From NCBI GenBank assembly GCA_009760855.2, contig WPIO01000020.1:4725501-4785500 (forward strand): DNA of 60,000 bases, read 5' to 3'. The DNA comes from Cristatella mucedo. Taxonomy: Eukaryota; Bryozoa; Phylactolaemata; Cristatellidae. The position numbers were made by a program, and so were the translations under genes. Of the stretch, positions 11,830 to 23,807 are shown piece by piece. The first letter of the stretch is position 1, and every line of letters begins with the position of its first letter. Below the pieces are notes generated by a model. The model did not search any database. It had not been told where the DNA came from and saw nothing but the letters and a program-made list of their open reading frames with translations.

Positions 11830-12139
11830 TTATGAGACAATTCACTGCAATCTGCTGTAACATGAGCCACCATCAAACAGAAAATGCAGGCGACAGTCTC
11901 CAATTTGAGCATTCATTGTACAGTAGTCTCTGTAGTGTACTCGCACAATTTCACTGCAGTGGATACTAGTGTCGTTTTGCAATGCAGCGAAATATAATGC
12001 AATGGCCAGGGAGAATTTTTCTGTCAACTTGACTACCATTAGATTGCACTTTAGATTGGCCTAGTTCACATCTAATTGTTTTTGCAACTTCTTTTGCTCT
12101 CTGTGTAATGTGCACGCACAGCTTGTATTAGCACAGATC

Positions 12140-12640
12140 ACTGAGGTACCCCATTTTTCAGAAGTTCCTCTAATTATCTTTGTCCATTAAAATCAATACT
12201 GTGAAGTCTCCCACCAAGATTTGGCTTGAACCCTTGCAGTACAGTGCCAGTGATTCTAGAAATAGTTTCTAGATGACTGGTCCATTTTTGGTTGGGATAT
12301 GAACTTCAGGATAAGGTCACTAGTTGCCTCCTTGAATATTGATATTGAGGTGTTAATGTAATTAAGGAATATGGTAATAAGGGATGCTGCCACCTTAGGG
12401 ATGGACTCCGTGATCGTTTCAACCTTTTTGAAAAATAATCTAGAGAAGCAATCTTCTAGATCATCCCAGAGAACGCTGGTTAAGGAGCTAATCTGGAAGT
12501 GGTTACGGTAATCGTTTATCGTTGACATAAGAATTTTGAATCGTGCCTCTGCGATTTAACAATGTTTTTATGTAAGCTAGACTTGGCCATTGCTACTCCT
12601 ATGCTCAAAGAGCCAAATGCTCAATCGACAGGCTGATCGT
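12140..12640 (-). mobile_element. LINE-A fragment with internal deletion
   Basis: Blocks match the minus copy at 31800-32700. 12140-12260 corresponds to the RT segment after motif B, and 12270-12640 to the linker before the RT, with ATSDLILKFISQPK visible around 12330-12285. The RT core between them is missing (join near 12260). Both ends are truncated and there is no hairpin tail. Confidence 0.72.
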
Positions 12641-12856
12641 CAGACCATTGTCTATCTGACATGAATCTGCTACGAAAGAGCGAACGTGAAAACCTCAAGC
12701 AGCAGGCAAAAGCAATCGCAAGCGTAAGACACTCGTGGTTAGATCTATTCGATAGCAGCCGACCTGCAGCGTTAGCACTGACTCAGAACTAGGTAGCTAA
12801 CAGGAGGCACCTACTACCAGTATCTTGTGTGAAAAGACATTTTTCTGGTAAACGAG

Positions 12857-13008
<152 letters not shown>

Positions 13009-13887
13009 TACACACAATATTGATGCATATATTTATGTAGTATATATGTAGAACTGAAAATATTTTGAGGATTAGCAATAGCACTTTTGTTGTACCTTAA
13101 CTCGCTTTAATAGGACTTAAAATACCAGCACTCTTACTTGTCAGCGACCGGTGTAGCACTCAGTTGCTTCAGTGATCTCTCATTAAAATAGGAGCCACTA
13201 GGCTATTTTTGTTTATCTCCAATCTGTCTCTTTAATTTCAAGCATTGAAATGACTTTTAAGATCCTCTATCTGGCACACGGGTCACTTTAATTGCTTGTT
13301 ACAGCCTTCTTATTTTACTCACTGGCCGGAGATGTGTAGCTTTTGTCTTTTAAAAAACCCTCCTACTGACCATCTTCCCCATTAAGAAAAAGCTATAGCA
13401 CCATGCTGGCCATTGCAGCTGGTGAACTCGCAATCTCGCCCACTCATCTAGCCCTACGAGACTTTCTCAGCATCACCATCCGCCGGTCCCGATTGAATAA
13501 CCTCTTGGACACTTTCTAAATATAATGACTCTTGTCGTAGTTTGAGCAGATCGTAGAAAACTCTTCGAAATAATTAGTCGTTTGATTATTAATTCCTCTT
13601 TTGTCCACTCATTTTTAAGAAAGTTGACTTTTGGCAGGAGCCGCATGAGTTCGTGCACGTGGGAAATCAGCACTGTTCACAAAGATTACGGTACGTGGCT
13701 ACTATGGCTATTATTCATTAAAAAGGAATCGCTGCGAAGGCAAGTTTCAATATATTATAGCCTTAGTGCATGAGCAATCGAATGAAATTTTTGTCAGCTG
13801 CTGTCACGACATAACTAATGGTTGATATGGTTTCTTGAAACATATATAGCAGATGTCTAGTCGACATTGCTCTCCGAAGCTCCCGTT
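13009..13887. other. Unassigned sequence
   Basis: No gene or known repeat recognised. Confidence 0.3.
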
Positions 13888-13902
13888 CTCTCTCTCTCTC
13901 TA

Positions 13903-13961
<59 letters not shown>

Positions 13962-13974
13962 CTCTCTCCCTCTA
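13888..13974. repeat. (CT)n / (CTAT)n microsatellite
   Basis: CT dinucleotides with interspersed CTAT tetranucleotides, about 87 bp; a pyrimidine tract on the + strand. Confidence 0.96.
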
Positions 13975-14482
13975 AATGACAGGTAACTCCATTACCGAAA
14001 CGCTAAACGCTTGAGCCTTTGATGCAACGAGCCAAATAATTCTACAGGGAGGCTTGAAAACCTTACAAAAAGTTAACTCTGGGTCCTGCTCTTGGAATTT
14101 TAGGATTAATTAATGTCACATCAATCTAATTTAAGTCAATTTAAGTCAAGATTTTAGAGAAAACTAGCTGAATAACAGATCCGTAATCCACAGGTTTTAG
14201 AGCTCACCACCGGTGATTTTCGTAAATACTCTCAAACCATAATACTGTCAAGCGATCTCTGTTGTGCCTTTGCCTAGCATTTCTTTACACCCTTCAGAAA
14301 CGAGATACACCGCATTAGGTTATTCATGCACTGATGGCCACTAAAGCTGAAACGAAACTTGATTGAGGCCTTAATTTGTATTCTTACTTCTTTGACACTT
14401 TTCTCGATTAACTTCACCAGCAGATGTGTCTAACTGGTTACAAAGATCCCTAGTCTGTATGATTTTACCAAACAGCTCATCG

Positions 14483-14595
14483 TGCTTCATTTGCAGCAAA
14501 TGTAGAGTGCCTAGAAAGATATGTGAGTTATCTGAGGGTGCCATATCAAATTAAATAATGATAATATTAATATTGTTATTATTATTATTATTTCC
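14483..14595 (+). mobile_element. Solo LINE-A 3' end (diverged)
   Basis: It begins within the LINE-A 3' UTR (CATTTGCAGCAAATGT), continues through a mutated hairpin (AGTGCC...GGGTGCCATA) and ends in a (ATT)n tract. It is an extreme 5' truncation of about 110 bp. Confidence 0.7.
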
Positions 14596-15783
14596 CGACA
14601 TCCATACCGACCCATGCCTTCCTACTAAAATATCTCGTACATTTCAAGTTCATTGGGTGAATTCCATTCCTCTCTAAAACAATATTTATCATGTCATTCA
14701 TTGAAAAATCCATCCCTGATTATGAGAATCTGAGTTATTCATCTACTCTTTTTCTCCTGCTATACCTCTTACCAAGATTCACGCTTGGATGGTCAAGCAG
14801 TAAAATAATTACGCAATTCATTAGTTTTAGCAAGCATGTGCCGAGCGGGATTAAAAGCAAACAGTTTCACATAAAATGCTCTGCTCGGTATTTTTAATGA
14901 CCTTCTTTACAGTGCTTATCAACGGAAGATGCACTAATTCGGTTCGCGCATATCTCAGCAGAATTTGACAAGATTAATAACCGGATCCTTCATGATTGCC
15001 CCTCGCCGCTCATAAGCATTGCTAGCAAACTATAAATCAGGGCTAAGTCATACGTCAAAAAGAGATGTAAGAAAGGTAGGTACACATTATTATTGGTCTA
15101 TTGTTTCTTAGCGTATGGCAACATAAAGGTTCGGTCGTAAGCAATCAATTCTTTACAGAGGCACTGTGCAAAAATTAGTGGTCCCGATGTATTAAGTGCT
15201 ATTCCCTCGTGCATATTCCTCAGAAGCGAAGACAATTTCCATCATTACTTACAAACTTTGTTTTTGTCACAAGAACAGTAATTAACTTTAGATAAACCAT
15301 TTCTAAAGAGAAAATCTAAAGTTTCCCTGCACAATTATTCATTCTGACTAAAAATTAATTAGAACTACCATGTGTTTACTAGTTATTATAAAATATAGAA
15401 TACGGCAAATGCACGTTTATTGCTTCAACTCCGCGGATACTACTCCTGCAGTGTTATTTAAGTATATTCCTTACTAATTTGAGTCCTGCTACAGCAAATG
15501 CTAAATTTTCCAACCCGGTGTCACAAGAATCAGTGTACCTGCCATTGTGTGTAACTTTCTTTGGTGTGAGTAATTAATCATCATGTCGGTACACAGCTAT
15601 GAAAACCTGCCAACAATTCAGCAATGAGTATTTGTTATTTTTTAATGTAGAATTCCTACAGGCTTTTGGTAACTTAGTTCTTAGCACTACGCTTATTTTA
15701 TATATAGAAAAATGAATTTATTTTCACAAATTTGTCAGAACTACTAAGAAGCAGGCCAGCAGGCGCGATAGCTTTGCTCCCAG
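14596..15783. other. Unassigned sequence
   Basis: AT-rich, with no supported gene. An AATAAA hexamer on the minus strand (15722-15717) could serve as the polyadenylation signal of the minus-strand gene ending at 16162, but such hexamers are common by chance here. Confidence 0.25.
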
Positions 15784-15918
15784 AATGAGCGAAACGCAAA
15801 AAACTTCAGGTCAGCAGCTCGCCAGAAAGAACAGGCTGCCATACAGATGGAGGAGAATGAGAATTTGGCTGCTATGGGTACTTTGCAATCACATATTTTG
15901 TCTGTCTGGCCAGAAAAG
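15784..15918 (+). CDS. Candidate internal exon, unknown protein (45 codons)
   Basis: Exactly 135 nt, open and phase 0 at both ends. It is bordered by an acceptor (TTTGCTCCCAG before 15784) and a donor (AAG|GTAAAT after 15918). The 45 residues are charged and helix-prone: RSAARQKEQAAIQMEENENL, then AAMGTLQSHILSVWPEK. A stop lies just upstream of the acceptor, as expected for an exon edge. A compatible acceptor (CATCACTTTCAG, ending 16143) would give an in-phase terminal exon of 33 codons (16144-16245, stop TGA) reading LFESDFSVGQAKNFF and onward. That exon would overlap the end of the minus-strand gene in antisense. I do not recognise the protein. A chance open frame is possible at this length; the matching splice sites and phase are the main support. 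Confidence 0.42.
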
Positions 15919-16161
15919 GTAAATCCAAATTTAAATTGGTCGAAACGGTTTCGTCAAATTAAGGAAGCACAGCCATTGCACTCTCTAGCCTCTTCACAAT
16001 AAGCAATGTTCGCAAAATCTTGAACGATAATTGCATGGTAATAGTTCACTCACTTAATTAAAATTTAAAGTTGCGTAGAAATGATTTTTTTCTAATTGAG
16101 CTTCCACGAATCGTTTGAGCAATACGCATTGCATCACTTTCAGCTCTTTGAGTCTGACTTT

Positions 16162-17069
16162 TCAGTTGGCCAGGCAAAGAACTTCTTCAGTGCCTGTCGT
16201 ACAAAGAATGGCAAAAACGCTGCAACCATTGTGCTGGGAGAATGAAGAAATCCTTGATGGCCGCCCAAGTAAATCTACGTGTCCATTACGTAATCCAACG
16301 TTCAAGCACTCTTCTCCGGAATGATTGATGCGACGAACCGTCTCGGAGTTTGGATCGGGAAGGTATGACGTTGATGGTGAAGGACAAAGTGAAAAGCAAA
16401 CGTCAGTTAGACTTTGGTTCCATGCTGTTTTCCACAAAATCCTCCCATAATGATCTAGTGCAGTAACTAGGCTAGCATGCTCATTGTGCCTTTGACTTAT
16501 TATTGCACCGCTATTGCTTAGGGCCACGCCAAATACTTCGTCGACTCCTAGCTTCACACGCAGTGACTCGGAGCCGGCGAAGGATCTGACCACGAGAGTT
16601 CTCTCGTAGTTTTCGTCAATGCACACCATAGCAATAAGATCACCGCGGCATGCCAGATCCTCAATGTTAGCCCTATTCATGTCGAAGGTTTGAACTACTA
16701 GCCATTTGCCCATTAAATTGCTGGTCATCGGCATTAGGATAACTACTCCTCTGGTGCTGGCGAGTGCAGTAACAATGCGAGCGTTCTTAACGTCTCGCTC
16801 ATTCGCTGCGTCCACGATCAGCAGGGGGTCGTCGGGAGGTGGCTTCCACGCTACTAGATGTGCTCCGCTGCTGTCCATGATTATTATTCCGTCATCGTCG
16901 CATGCAAGTGCCCAGATATCAGCAGTAAGTAGAGCTAAGTCGTGGCATCGAATCGAAAGCTTAAATTTCCGTGAGATCTCCAGCAATTCTGCCGCATGGT
17001 TTTCGGCTGATAGATATCGGATGGCTTTCGCACAGGGTATGGAGACGTTAGCTTTAGCCGACTTCCTTG
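16162..17069 (-). CDS. Terminal exon of a beta-propeller-like protein (unidentified)
   Basis: The minus strand is open for 303 codons, from a splice acceptor (TTTATTTTTCAG, ending at 17070) to TGA at 16164-16162. The encoded segment has at least five repeats of about 40 residues, each a hydrophobic strand, a short acidic or glycine turn and another strand: DIWALACDDDGIIIMDSSGA, then ARIVTALASTRGVVILM, IEDLACRGDLIAMVCID, VFGVALSNSGAIIS and LTDVCFSLCPS. This spacing is that of WD40/NHL-type beta-propeller blades, as found at the C-terminus of TRIM-NHL and many scaffold proteins. No blade signature is strong enough to name the family. The reading frame extends 67 bases (22 codons) past the acceptor into the intron, so the apparent upstream start is not trusted. 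The 5' exons were not found. It is free of stops and repeats, unlike its surroundings, which supports a real gene. Confidence 0.6.
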
Positions 17070-19689
17070 CTGAAAAATAAATTATTTTTGCATTTGAGTG
17101 AATTGTCAGAAGCGTAAAACGACCCGGTTTCACCAAGGAAGCACTTTAATGATCGACTGCTCACGTGTCAGATGCTCTTTATCGTGGTAACACCAGTTTA
17201 AATGAACAGTCAGGTTCTAATGAGAACCTTTGTTAAATTTTGCTGCAAAACCTTTAATTATTAGAGTCTTTGTGGAATAACGTAGCTATTGGTATATTTA
17301 GAGTAGAATATCGTTCCTTAAAAAACCAGGAGATAAAAATTTAATTACAGGGTTAGTAGCTGTAATTTACAAGCTTAATAAAAGGATCATAAATGCCACG
17401 AAGTGTGGCGAAATTAAGTGTTGACTTAACTTTGCAGTGCCTCCCGAGAACTAAATAAATGTCTAGAAAATGCACATTAGCTGCAAAGAAAGTCATTTAC
17501 TTGATACATGTACAAGCCATATTTTCGGCAGGCATTTACATGAAAGGTGCGATTCAGGTAGGCTAAGCCTACGCTGTGAATAACACTCAAGTATTTGGCA
17601 TATTTAATTCGTCAAGTATGGGACGCACTGACGCCAGTCTGGGGTGGCTTGACGGCGTTTGGAGCACATTAATTGAAAGCAGGGTCATTAAAAAATAAGA
17701 CGTTTATTACGTGAACAGCAAGACGGCCTAAATAAGCATTCAAAGGTTATAACGTAAAGGGCTGATCAAAAGCTCATTGGTTGTAAATTTATGATTTGAT
17801 GCTGGATTAACGGTTAAATTGTAAGGGCCAGTGTGCACGTCGTGGCTGCATCTGCAGACTAGTAAATTATGTGTCATGAAATTGGTTTTAGATTACACTC
17901 ACCACTATCTTCCCGTTGTAGTAGTACTATAATATTTCGCAAAGAGTACAATTTAAGCAGGCCTTCTCAAACTTACGTTTACAGGACTCAACTACTAATA
18001 CATTCAAATTTAAAATTCTACAGTGTGATTTGCTTATGTTTCGCCGTTTCTTATTTGAGATACCACGCCAACAAGCATTTTATAGTCACTAGAGCCGATA
18101 AAAACTTCCACAGCGGGATCATTAGCCCGAAAAATCTTCTTTAAGTATTGAGAAAGTACCGGAAGAATGACAAGAATGATAATTACCCAATTGTCTTCAT
18201 ACTGGTGATAATTGCAGACTACGACATTGATAGTAAGATTCTGAGCCAGTGATAAGCAGAGGTTTAAAAGATTTAAATTGTCCGCAGCTCTAACAATAGG
18301 TCGGGTAAGTATAACTGTCAATTTGTTCAACCCCCTTGATTGATTTCAGTGCAGTTCTCAAGATTTCCGAGAGAAACTGTGAAATCACTGGCTCACATCA
18401 GGCAGTGCCAGTTTGTCGATTAAATATATTTAGGCCACAAATCTTAGCACAAATATGTAGGAATAGAGTTAACTTACGGGAAAAAAGATAGCATGCTTAA
18501 AGGCGAGCAGAACCACTTAAATTGCAGATGATACTCAAAGCATAGGACCATGATTTTCGAAGTTTTCCTCTGGGCGCTTATTCAGAATACTCTTTACTTG
18601 AGCCCATGCTAAATAGAAAAGCTTCATGAAAAGCTAATATGTCTGTAATCTCATGCAGAGCTAACACTATTTGAGCACATCAGTGGATAATGTGCCTTAC
18701 ATCTCACATACTATAGATCGGCATCCTCTGTTAGAGAGGAGGAGTCACACAAAATATAAGCATGGTGTGCCGGTTTATGAGGCCTTAGTATCATACAGTA
18801 GCAAGAGATTAGTCTCTCCCTAGGAATGCACTCGAATGCACCAAAGATCAAAATTACTTGATGCAGATAGAATTAAATGATATTCATGCGAAGCTCCGTG
18901 AGTGATAAGCACAGATAAGTTTGTATACAGCGGTTTCAGGAGGGAAATTGCATCAATTCCGGTAGAGAATATAGAATGTGTTTGCTCATCCTTGATACAA
19001 TTGTTTGGGTAGCTCATCCAGAGGTAAGCTACAATATGACATATCAACGTCTAAAGTTTGAATGTAACTAGTACGTTATTGTGATAGCAGCGACCGAAGA
19101 TGCAAATATTTGGCACTACTGCCATATGGCAAGCTCTGGCATGCCGTCATCCAACTGAAATCGTCGCCTCTAAAAATGAGCGAACTACTTAAGGGTCACT
19201 CTTTTTTAGGATTGGTAGAGGATTTAGCTCACACCCATTTGCATCTGCTCAGGAGTAGCTAATGCGTTTGCACCAAATTGCCGAAAAAACTACTGACTTT
19301 ACCCAAAATGTTCCTACAATTATCAGTATTATTATAATTACTGGTGGCTTGCACGGCCGTGGTGAATTTCCAAAGTGGATTTATCAGCTCACTTAGAACT
19401 TCAACTCATTTTTCCGCTACACTTTAGCAGATAAGGACTTCACATTTGTGGTAGATGTTTCTGCTTATAAATCTGGGCACATCTCTCTGAGACATCACAG
19501 AGCCAGACTGGCAAATATTTTTGTTACGCTCGAGAGCTTTTCACAAAAAATTCAAGCGAGACTACTTCCAGTGCACATACTTTATTGAGCAGGCTCATGT
19601 GAATGAACACTTTTAGAACGAGGGGAGCAACTGATATGCTGGATGAGACCAAGCGACAAATAATGGGCACAATAAATACGCATATCAAG
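17070..19689. other. Unassigned sequence (possible intron or flank of the minus gene)
   Basis: Nothing recognised. A minus frame at 18034-18330 has a hydrophobic segment (WVIIILVILPVLSQYL) and a plausible tail, but no clear splice sites or family; it is kept only as a weak exon candidate. Confidence 0.3.
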
Positions 19690-19995
19690 CAAGTAATGCT
19701 AGAGCCATCACCAGCCAGGGGAATAGTTGCTCTAAGTCGTTCAAGTAGGCTGTTTTGATCAATAGCTTTGAAGGCCGCCAGTAGGTAGATCAGAACGAGG
19801 GCTGTGACGTAAAACTTATCTGCTGGGTACGATATTCGGACTGTCCTTGGCCAGTGGTGAGGAGAGTGGTTTCACTGGAACGATACTGCCTAAAATTTGA
19901 CTAAAGCTTCTCACTAAAATAATCGTCTCTCAATTTGGTCTGGAAGCGGCACAGAGGCAATCGTTCAAGAATGTTAGACAATACAAAACGATGGA
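19690..19995 (-). mobile_element. Highly diverged LINE RT fragment
   Basis: Minus-strand pieces in different frames read SNILERLPL, then FRQYRSSETTLL (for 'FRxxHSTETALL'), then VLIYLLAAFKAIDQNSLLER (for 'LLxLLDLSAAFDTIDHxxLLxR'). The order is right for a CR1/L2-like RT, but both catalytic-block Asp positions of motif A have changed. It is older than the A/B copies. Confidence 0.6.
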
Positions 19996-21007
19996 GACTT
20001 CAAGAATTTCGCTCGACTTCAGAATCTGAACTAGACTTTCGTGGAGCTGTATATAAAGGTGTTTCATACGAATAAAATGAGGAAAATAAAAGTATCTAGT
20101 AAATGATGAAGATCGCGAGGTGTGGTTGAGCTAGCGTGTCCTAATGTGAAATGAACATTACGGCAGCCAATTTATACGGTTTTCAGATGATGAGCTGTCA
20201 TATTTCCCTAATTAAGGATACTACTTCATCTCCGCAAATCTCGGACGATTTCTCGGGAAAGTTAAGAGGTTGTGACTCAACTTATGCAGTATACGGGGTG
20301 GAATTATGGACGCACGAGTACGTAAGTTTTGTTCAAGGAATAACGCGGAAAAGCAACAACCAACACAAACAATGCCCACAGATTCCGATCACATACACAC
20401 ACAAACACTTTAAATATGGAGAGTAATAATTTTGCTTGAATATTCGTTTATGGTGTGACTTATACCAAACTATAGAGAAATATGAGCTGCAGACGACAGT
20501 CTCCCTGACAAGCATGGTTGCAATTTTCTATCAGTGCTCGAGTTTGCGATCGACTCTTATCGGCCTATTGACTGCATGACCTGATGGCATCATACAACAT
20601 GGCTATAGTCGCAGACGATTCAGTGCACTTACCGATGATAAGCACGGGCCGAGTAAGTAGACAGGCCGTTTGGACTGTCGCTCCTATCCGTGATCAATGC
20701 TGGCACGGACTTCCTGTCCATAGTCTCTCACACTCACCACTCGTCCTGTTCTTTGCCCCGACTACTGTTAGCGTCAATAAGCTGCTTGCTACGGTGGTAA
20801 GTTATCGCATTGAACATCTTGCATAGGAGTCAATCTTCCATCGTTTGCGTCATTTGGTAAAGTTAGCTTGAGCCTGAGCAGTTCTCTGCCGCTGCGATTG
20901 ACATCATCTAATGCTCGTTAGAACCATCTGTTATCCCAGACTCAAAGATGCGCTCGCTTTCCCGTTATATATAGCAGCCAAATATATTCGTCAATGGAGT
21001 TATAGCA
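19996..21007. other. Unassigned sequence
   Basis: Nothing recognised; short open frames (20151-20426, 20584-20826) carry no known motif. Confidence 0.3.
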
Positions 21008-21100
21008 TACATTTCCCTTTGCAGCAAATGTAAAGCGCCTAGGAAGAGATTTAGTTCTCTGAGGGCGCTTTATCAAGTGCATTATTATTATTATTATTAT
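21008..21100 (+). mobile_element. Solo LINE-A 3' end, well preserved
   Basis: Only the last 90 or so bases of LINE-A: the UTR stub (ATTTCCCTTTGCAGCAAATG), the hairpin with perfect 8-bp outer arms (TAAAGCGC 21031-21038, GCGCTTTA 21065-21072) plus inner AGAGAT/TTCTCT arms, and a (ATT)n tail. Its near-consensus state suggests recent insertion. Confidence 0.85.
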
Positions 21101-22278
21101 TAATTACATAGAATGACAAATGGCATTTACGGTCACATCGAGTAGCGTAGCATCCGAATAATAGACACTACTCTGCGGTCATTAGCATACTTTTGGTACG
21201 AGTTATTGCAATGAGCAATAGCTACTTATCCGTCATTAGTTGAATATCCTGCCGATCTGCCATTCACTCCAGCTCTCAGCCGACCCCAGATACGATGTCC
21301 TCACATACATTGAGTGCCTGTGGATTATGCTCCTCTGGTATTTGTCTATTGGGCGCGGTAAATATTCGAGAAATGATTTGGTTTTAATCGAGGAGACAAC
21401 CCTAGCTGACCACTCTCGCTATGTCAGTCCACCAAAGGTCTTTGAACATTTGACCATTAATGCAAAAGCTCTCTGTGCGTGATTTTTACTGCGCGAAGTC
21501 GCTTAGCTTTTTTTGCCCTCAAAATGAGCTATTCAATATCGCCTCTCCATCTTGCCACGAATTTCACTAGTTTCAACATGCAAGGAACAAACGGCTGGTC
21601 CTTTCTTTTCTTTAGCTACGACCGCCTTTCGGTGGGCTTAGTGCTTCATTAACTCGGGCGACCGTTCCACTGCACGTTGCTTGCAGGAACAAAGCCGGCG
21701 CGTTTCTTTCTCAGCTGCTATAACTCAAAAAGCCTAGTACACTCACTGAAAGAAAAGATTAGCTGCAAAGCGACGTGGATAAAAGAAACGAACTTAAAAG
21801 ATATCTATACTTCCACGCCGTACTGCAGCATTTAGTGGAGAAAAGCCTTCTGGTGAAGTTAATTAAACTAAAAAGTGCCAGAAAATTTCCTCTGTGCTGT
21901 CCTAAAGGCCATTCAATACAAAAGCCACTTTAAAGCCTGAAAATCGCTGTCAAGCTCAAGAGAATTGCATGAAAACTAAGAGTAACTAGAAGCGTACTCA
22001 CCCGCCATTTTTGCTGATAGAAAATATTACTGCTCGCACAAATCTGTGCAATATATTTGAGTTGCCCACGTGACTTACTTCCATCGAATCGTTTTTGCTT
22101 ACTTCCACAAAATTTTCACAGCTACCGTATAAAATCAGTCAGAGAGAATAGCAAATATTGTTGAGTGAAATAAGAATATGCAATTTGTATAGCAATAGAT
22201 TAGTTTCTATTGCCAGGACTTTCAGCAGCCGTCAGCACTCATATAAATTATAAAATTAATGCCTAAATAGCTCTTTTA

Positions 22279-22282
<4 letters not shown>
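21101..22282. other. Unassigned sequence
   Basis: No supported gene or repeat. Confidence 0.3.

Positions 22283-22322
<40 letters not shown>
22283..22322. repeat. (AT)n microsatellite
   Basis: About 40 bp of alternating AT. Confidence 0.97.
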
Positions 22323-22326
<4 letters not shown>

Positions 22327-23476
22327 TTCTGTGTTTTTATTGGCAATTAAAAGTAGAATGTATACCTAATTTGCAGCTAAAATGTCAGTATTTCGCATGA
22401 ACGGTATGCATGCATCTGTACAGAGAAGACATTTCCAAAGCAATGATGCTTCATTTTAGGAGCACATAAATAATGGATCAAATAGCTACGTTGCCAGCCG
22501 CGAAAGGGCTCGTCTGCTTCGTCTCATTAATAAAATTGCCTGAAGCCGCACAGCACTTGTACGAGACCACAGCGAGACCTATTAGCAGCTACGTCGGGTC
22601 TTCTTACGCGTTACCAATTAAGCTCAAAAGATTGGCTTGCATTCGAGACTTTCGGGAGAGAATGGTGCTGCTATCCATATAGATCGGGAGTCGTGGCCAC
22701 GCCAAACAATTTTTGTTGCAAGATCGTTGACCTACTGTTGCCGAAAGCAGACTCACTCACATCCTAAACAGCAGCGCATTCCCATTCAAACGCGTTGAAA
22801 CGCGTGCTTGCGAAGTGAGTCTTAAATGTGGTAGTGCCTATTCTAGAGATTATTAATTGGTGCCGAATTACGTAAGCTTTTCGAAACAGGGAATTAATAA
22901 TCTAGGTTTTAAACCTTGAATTGTACATCTGGAGTAAACTGGTCTTTTTTTGAGCTAAGGCGTTTCAATGTTATGTGAATGTATCGGCACTTTTAACTGC
23001 TGCTATTCTCAGCTACCATTTACGCTCCAGGTGTACTGACGCGGGATCTTCTAGCCGTACTACGAGGTGCAAGCTCCAAAAGTATCGGTCTCGTAGCGTC
23101 TATAAAGGCTATCAACAGTGACAGCCGTGATTGTGGCATAGGACTGCGGTTATACAGTCGCCTTCATGACGGCATTAACTAGAGTTTGATTTTTTCGGGG
23201 CAATTTTTCTCAGCTGCTAAGGAGTGGATTAGGTCGCCGTACGTATACTGTCAGTCCCGATTGGCAGCTTATGACGAATCTCAAGGCAACAAGGTGACTG
23301 CGATTCATCCGCTCTCGCACTCCGCGCTCGCTCGCTTGCACTAAGAGAGGTAAAATCGCCACACATTTCATTCGATGACGAATTGTACTTGTTTTAACGG
23401 CATAGAAAAAGGAAAGATTACGGTAGCTCAAGATCATGTAAAGTGTACGTTCAATTTTCACTAGGCTCTACTCTTA
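22323..23476. other. Unassigned sequence
   Basis: No supported gene; the open frames at 22473-22682 (+) and 23210-23461 (minus) have no recognisable motifs. Confidence 0.3.
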
Positions 23477-23540
23477 CTTCTTATTCTTATCGCTTCTTAT
23501 TTTTATTGCTTCCTATTCTTATCAATTGTTACTCATATCT
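23477..23540. repeat. 16-bp tandem repeat, about 4 units
   Basis: Units CTTCTTATTCTTATCG (23477-23492), CTTCTTATTTTTATTG, CTTCCTATTCTTATCA and a more diverged fourth; a small pyrimidine-rich minisatellite. Confidence 0.75.
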
Positions 23541-23648
23541 TCTTGTATAACAAGACCCGTAGCCAGATCGTCCGCCATCCCTTTCTCTAAGCTAACTAGC
23601 AAATTTTGCTGCGATAAAGAAGCTTTTACCTCTGAAATTTGTGTGCCG

Positions 23649-23807
23649 CGATGGCACACTAGTTAAGGTGGTTGCTTTTCACTACATCGGTCCCGAGGTC
23701 GAGGGTTGGAATCCTGCGGGGAGCGATCCTTTGTTGCCGCTGCAAGCAGTGGTGGTAGCCGGTAAGGCTCTTTTGTCGCTATACAAAATAGGCTTCAGAA
23801 TCAGCTA
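23649..23807 (+). mobile_element. SINE1 copy
   Basis: A near-perfect A box (TAGTTAAGGTGG, 23660-23671) and a one-mismatch B box (GGTTGGAATCC, 23704-23714) lie in the tRNA-like head. The shared body follows (GCTGCAAGCAGTGGTGGTAG, then AAGGCTCTTTTGTCGCTATA). Confidence 0.82.

Noticed and set aside
18034-18330. 98-codon minus-strand frame with a hydrophobic stretch
   Set aside because: No clear splice sites, start or family; kept only as a weak candidate exon of the minus-strand gene.
23477-23540. CRISPR-like repeat array
   Set aside because: The units are directly adjacent without spacers and diverge; it is a small minisatellite in eukaryotic DNA.
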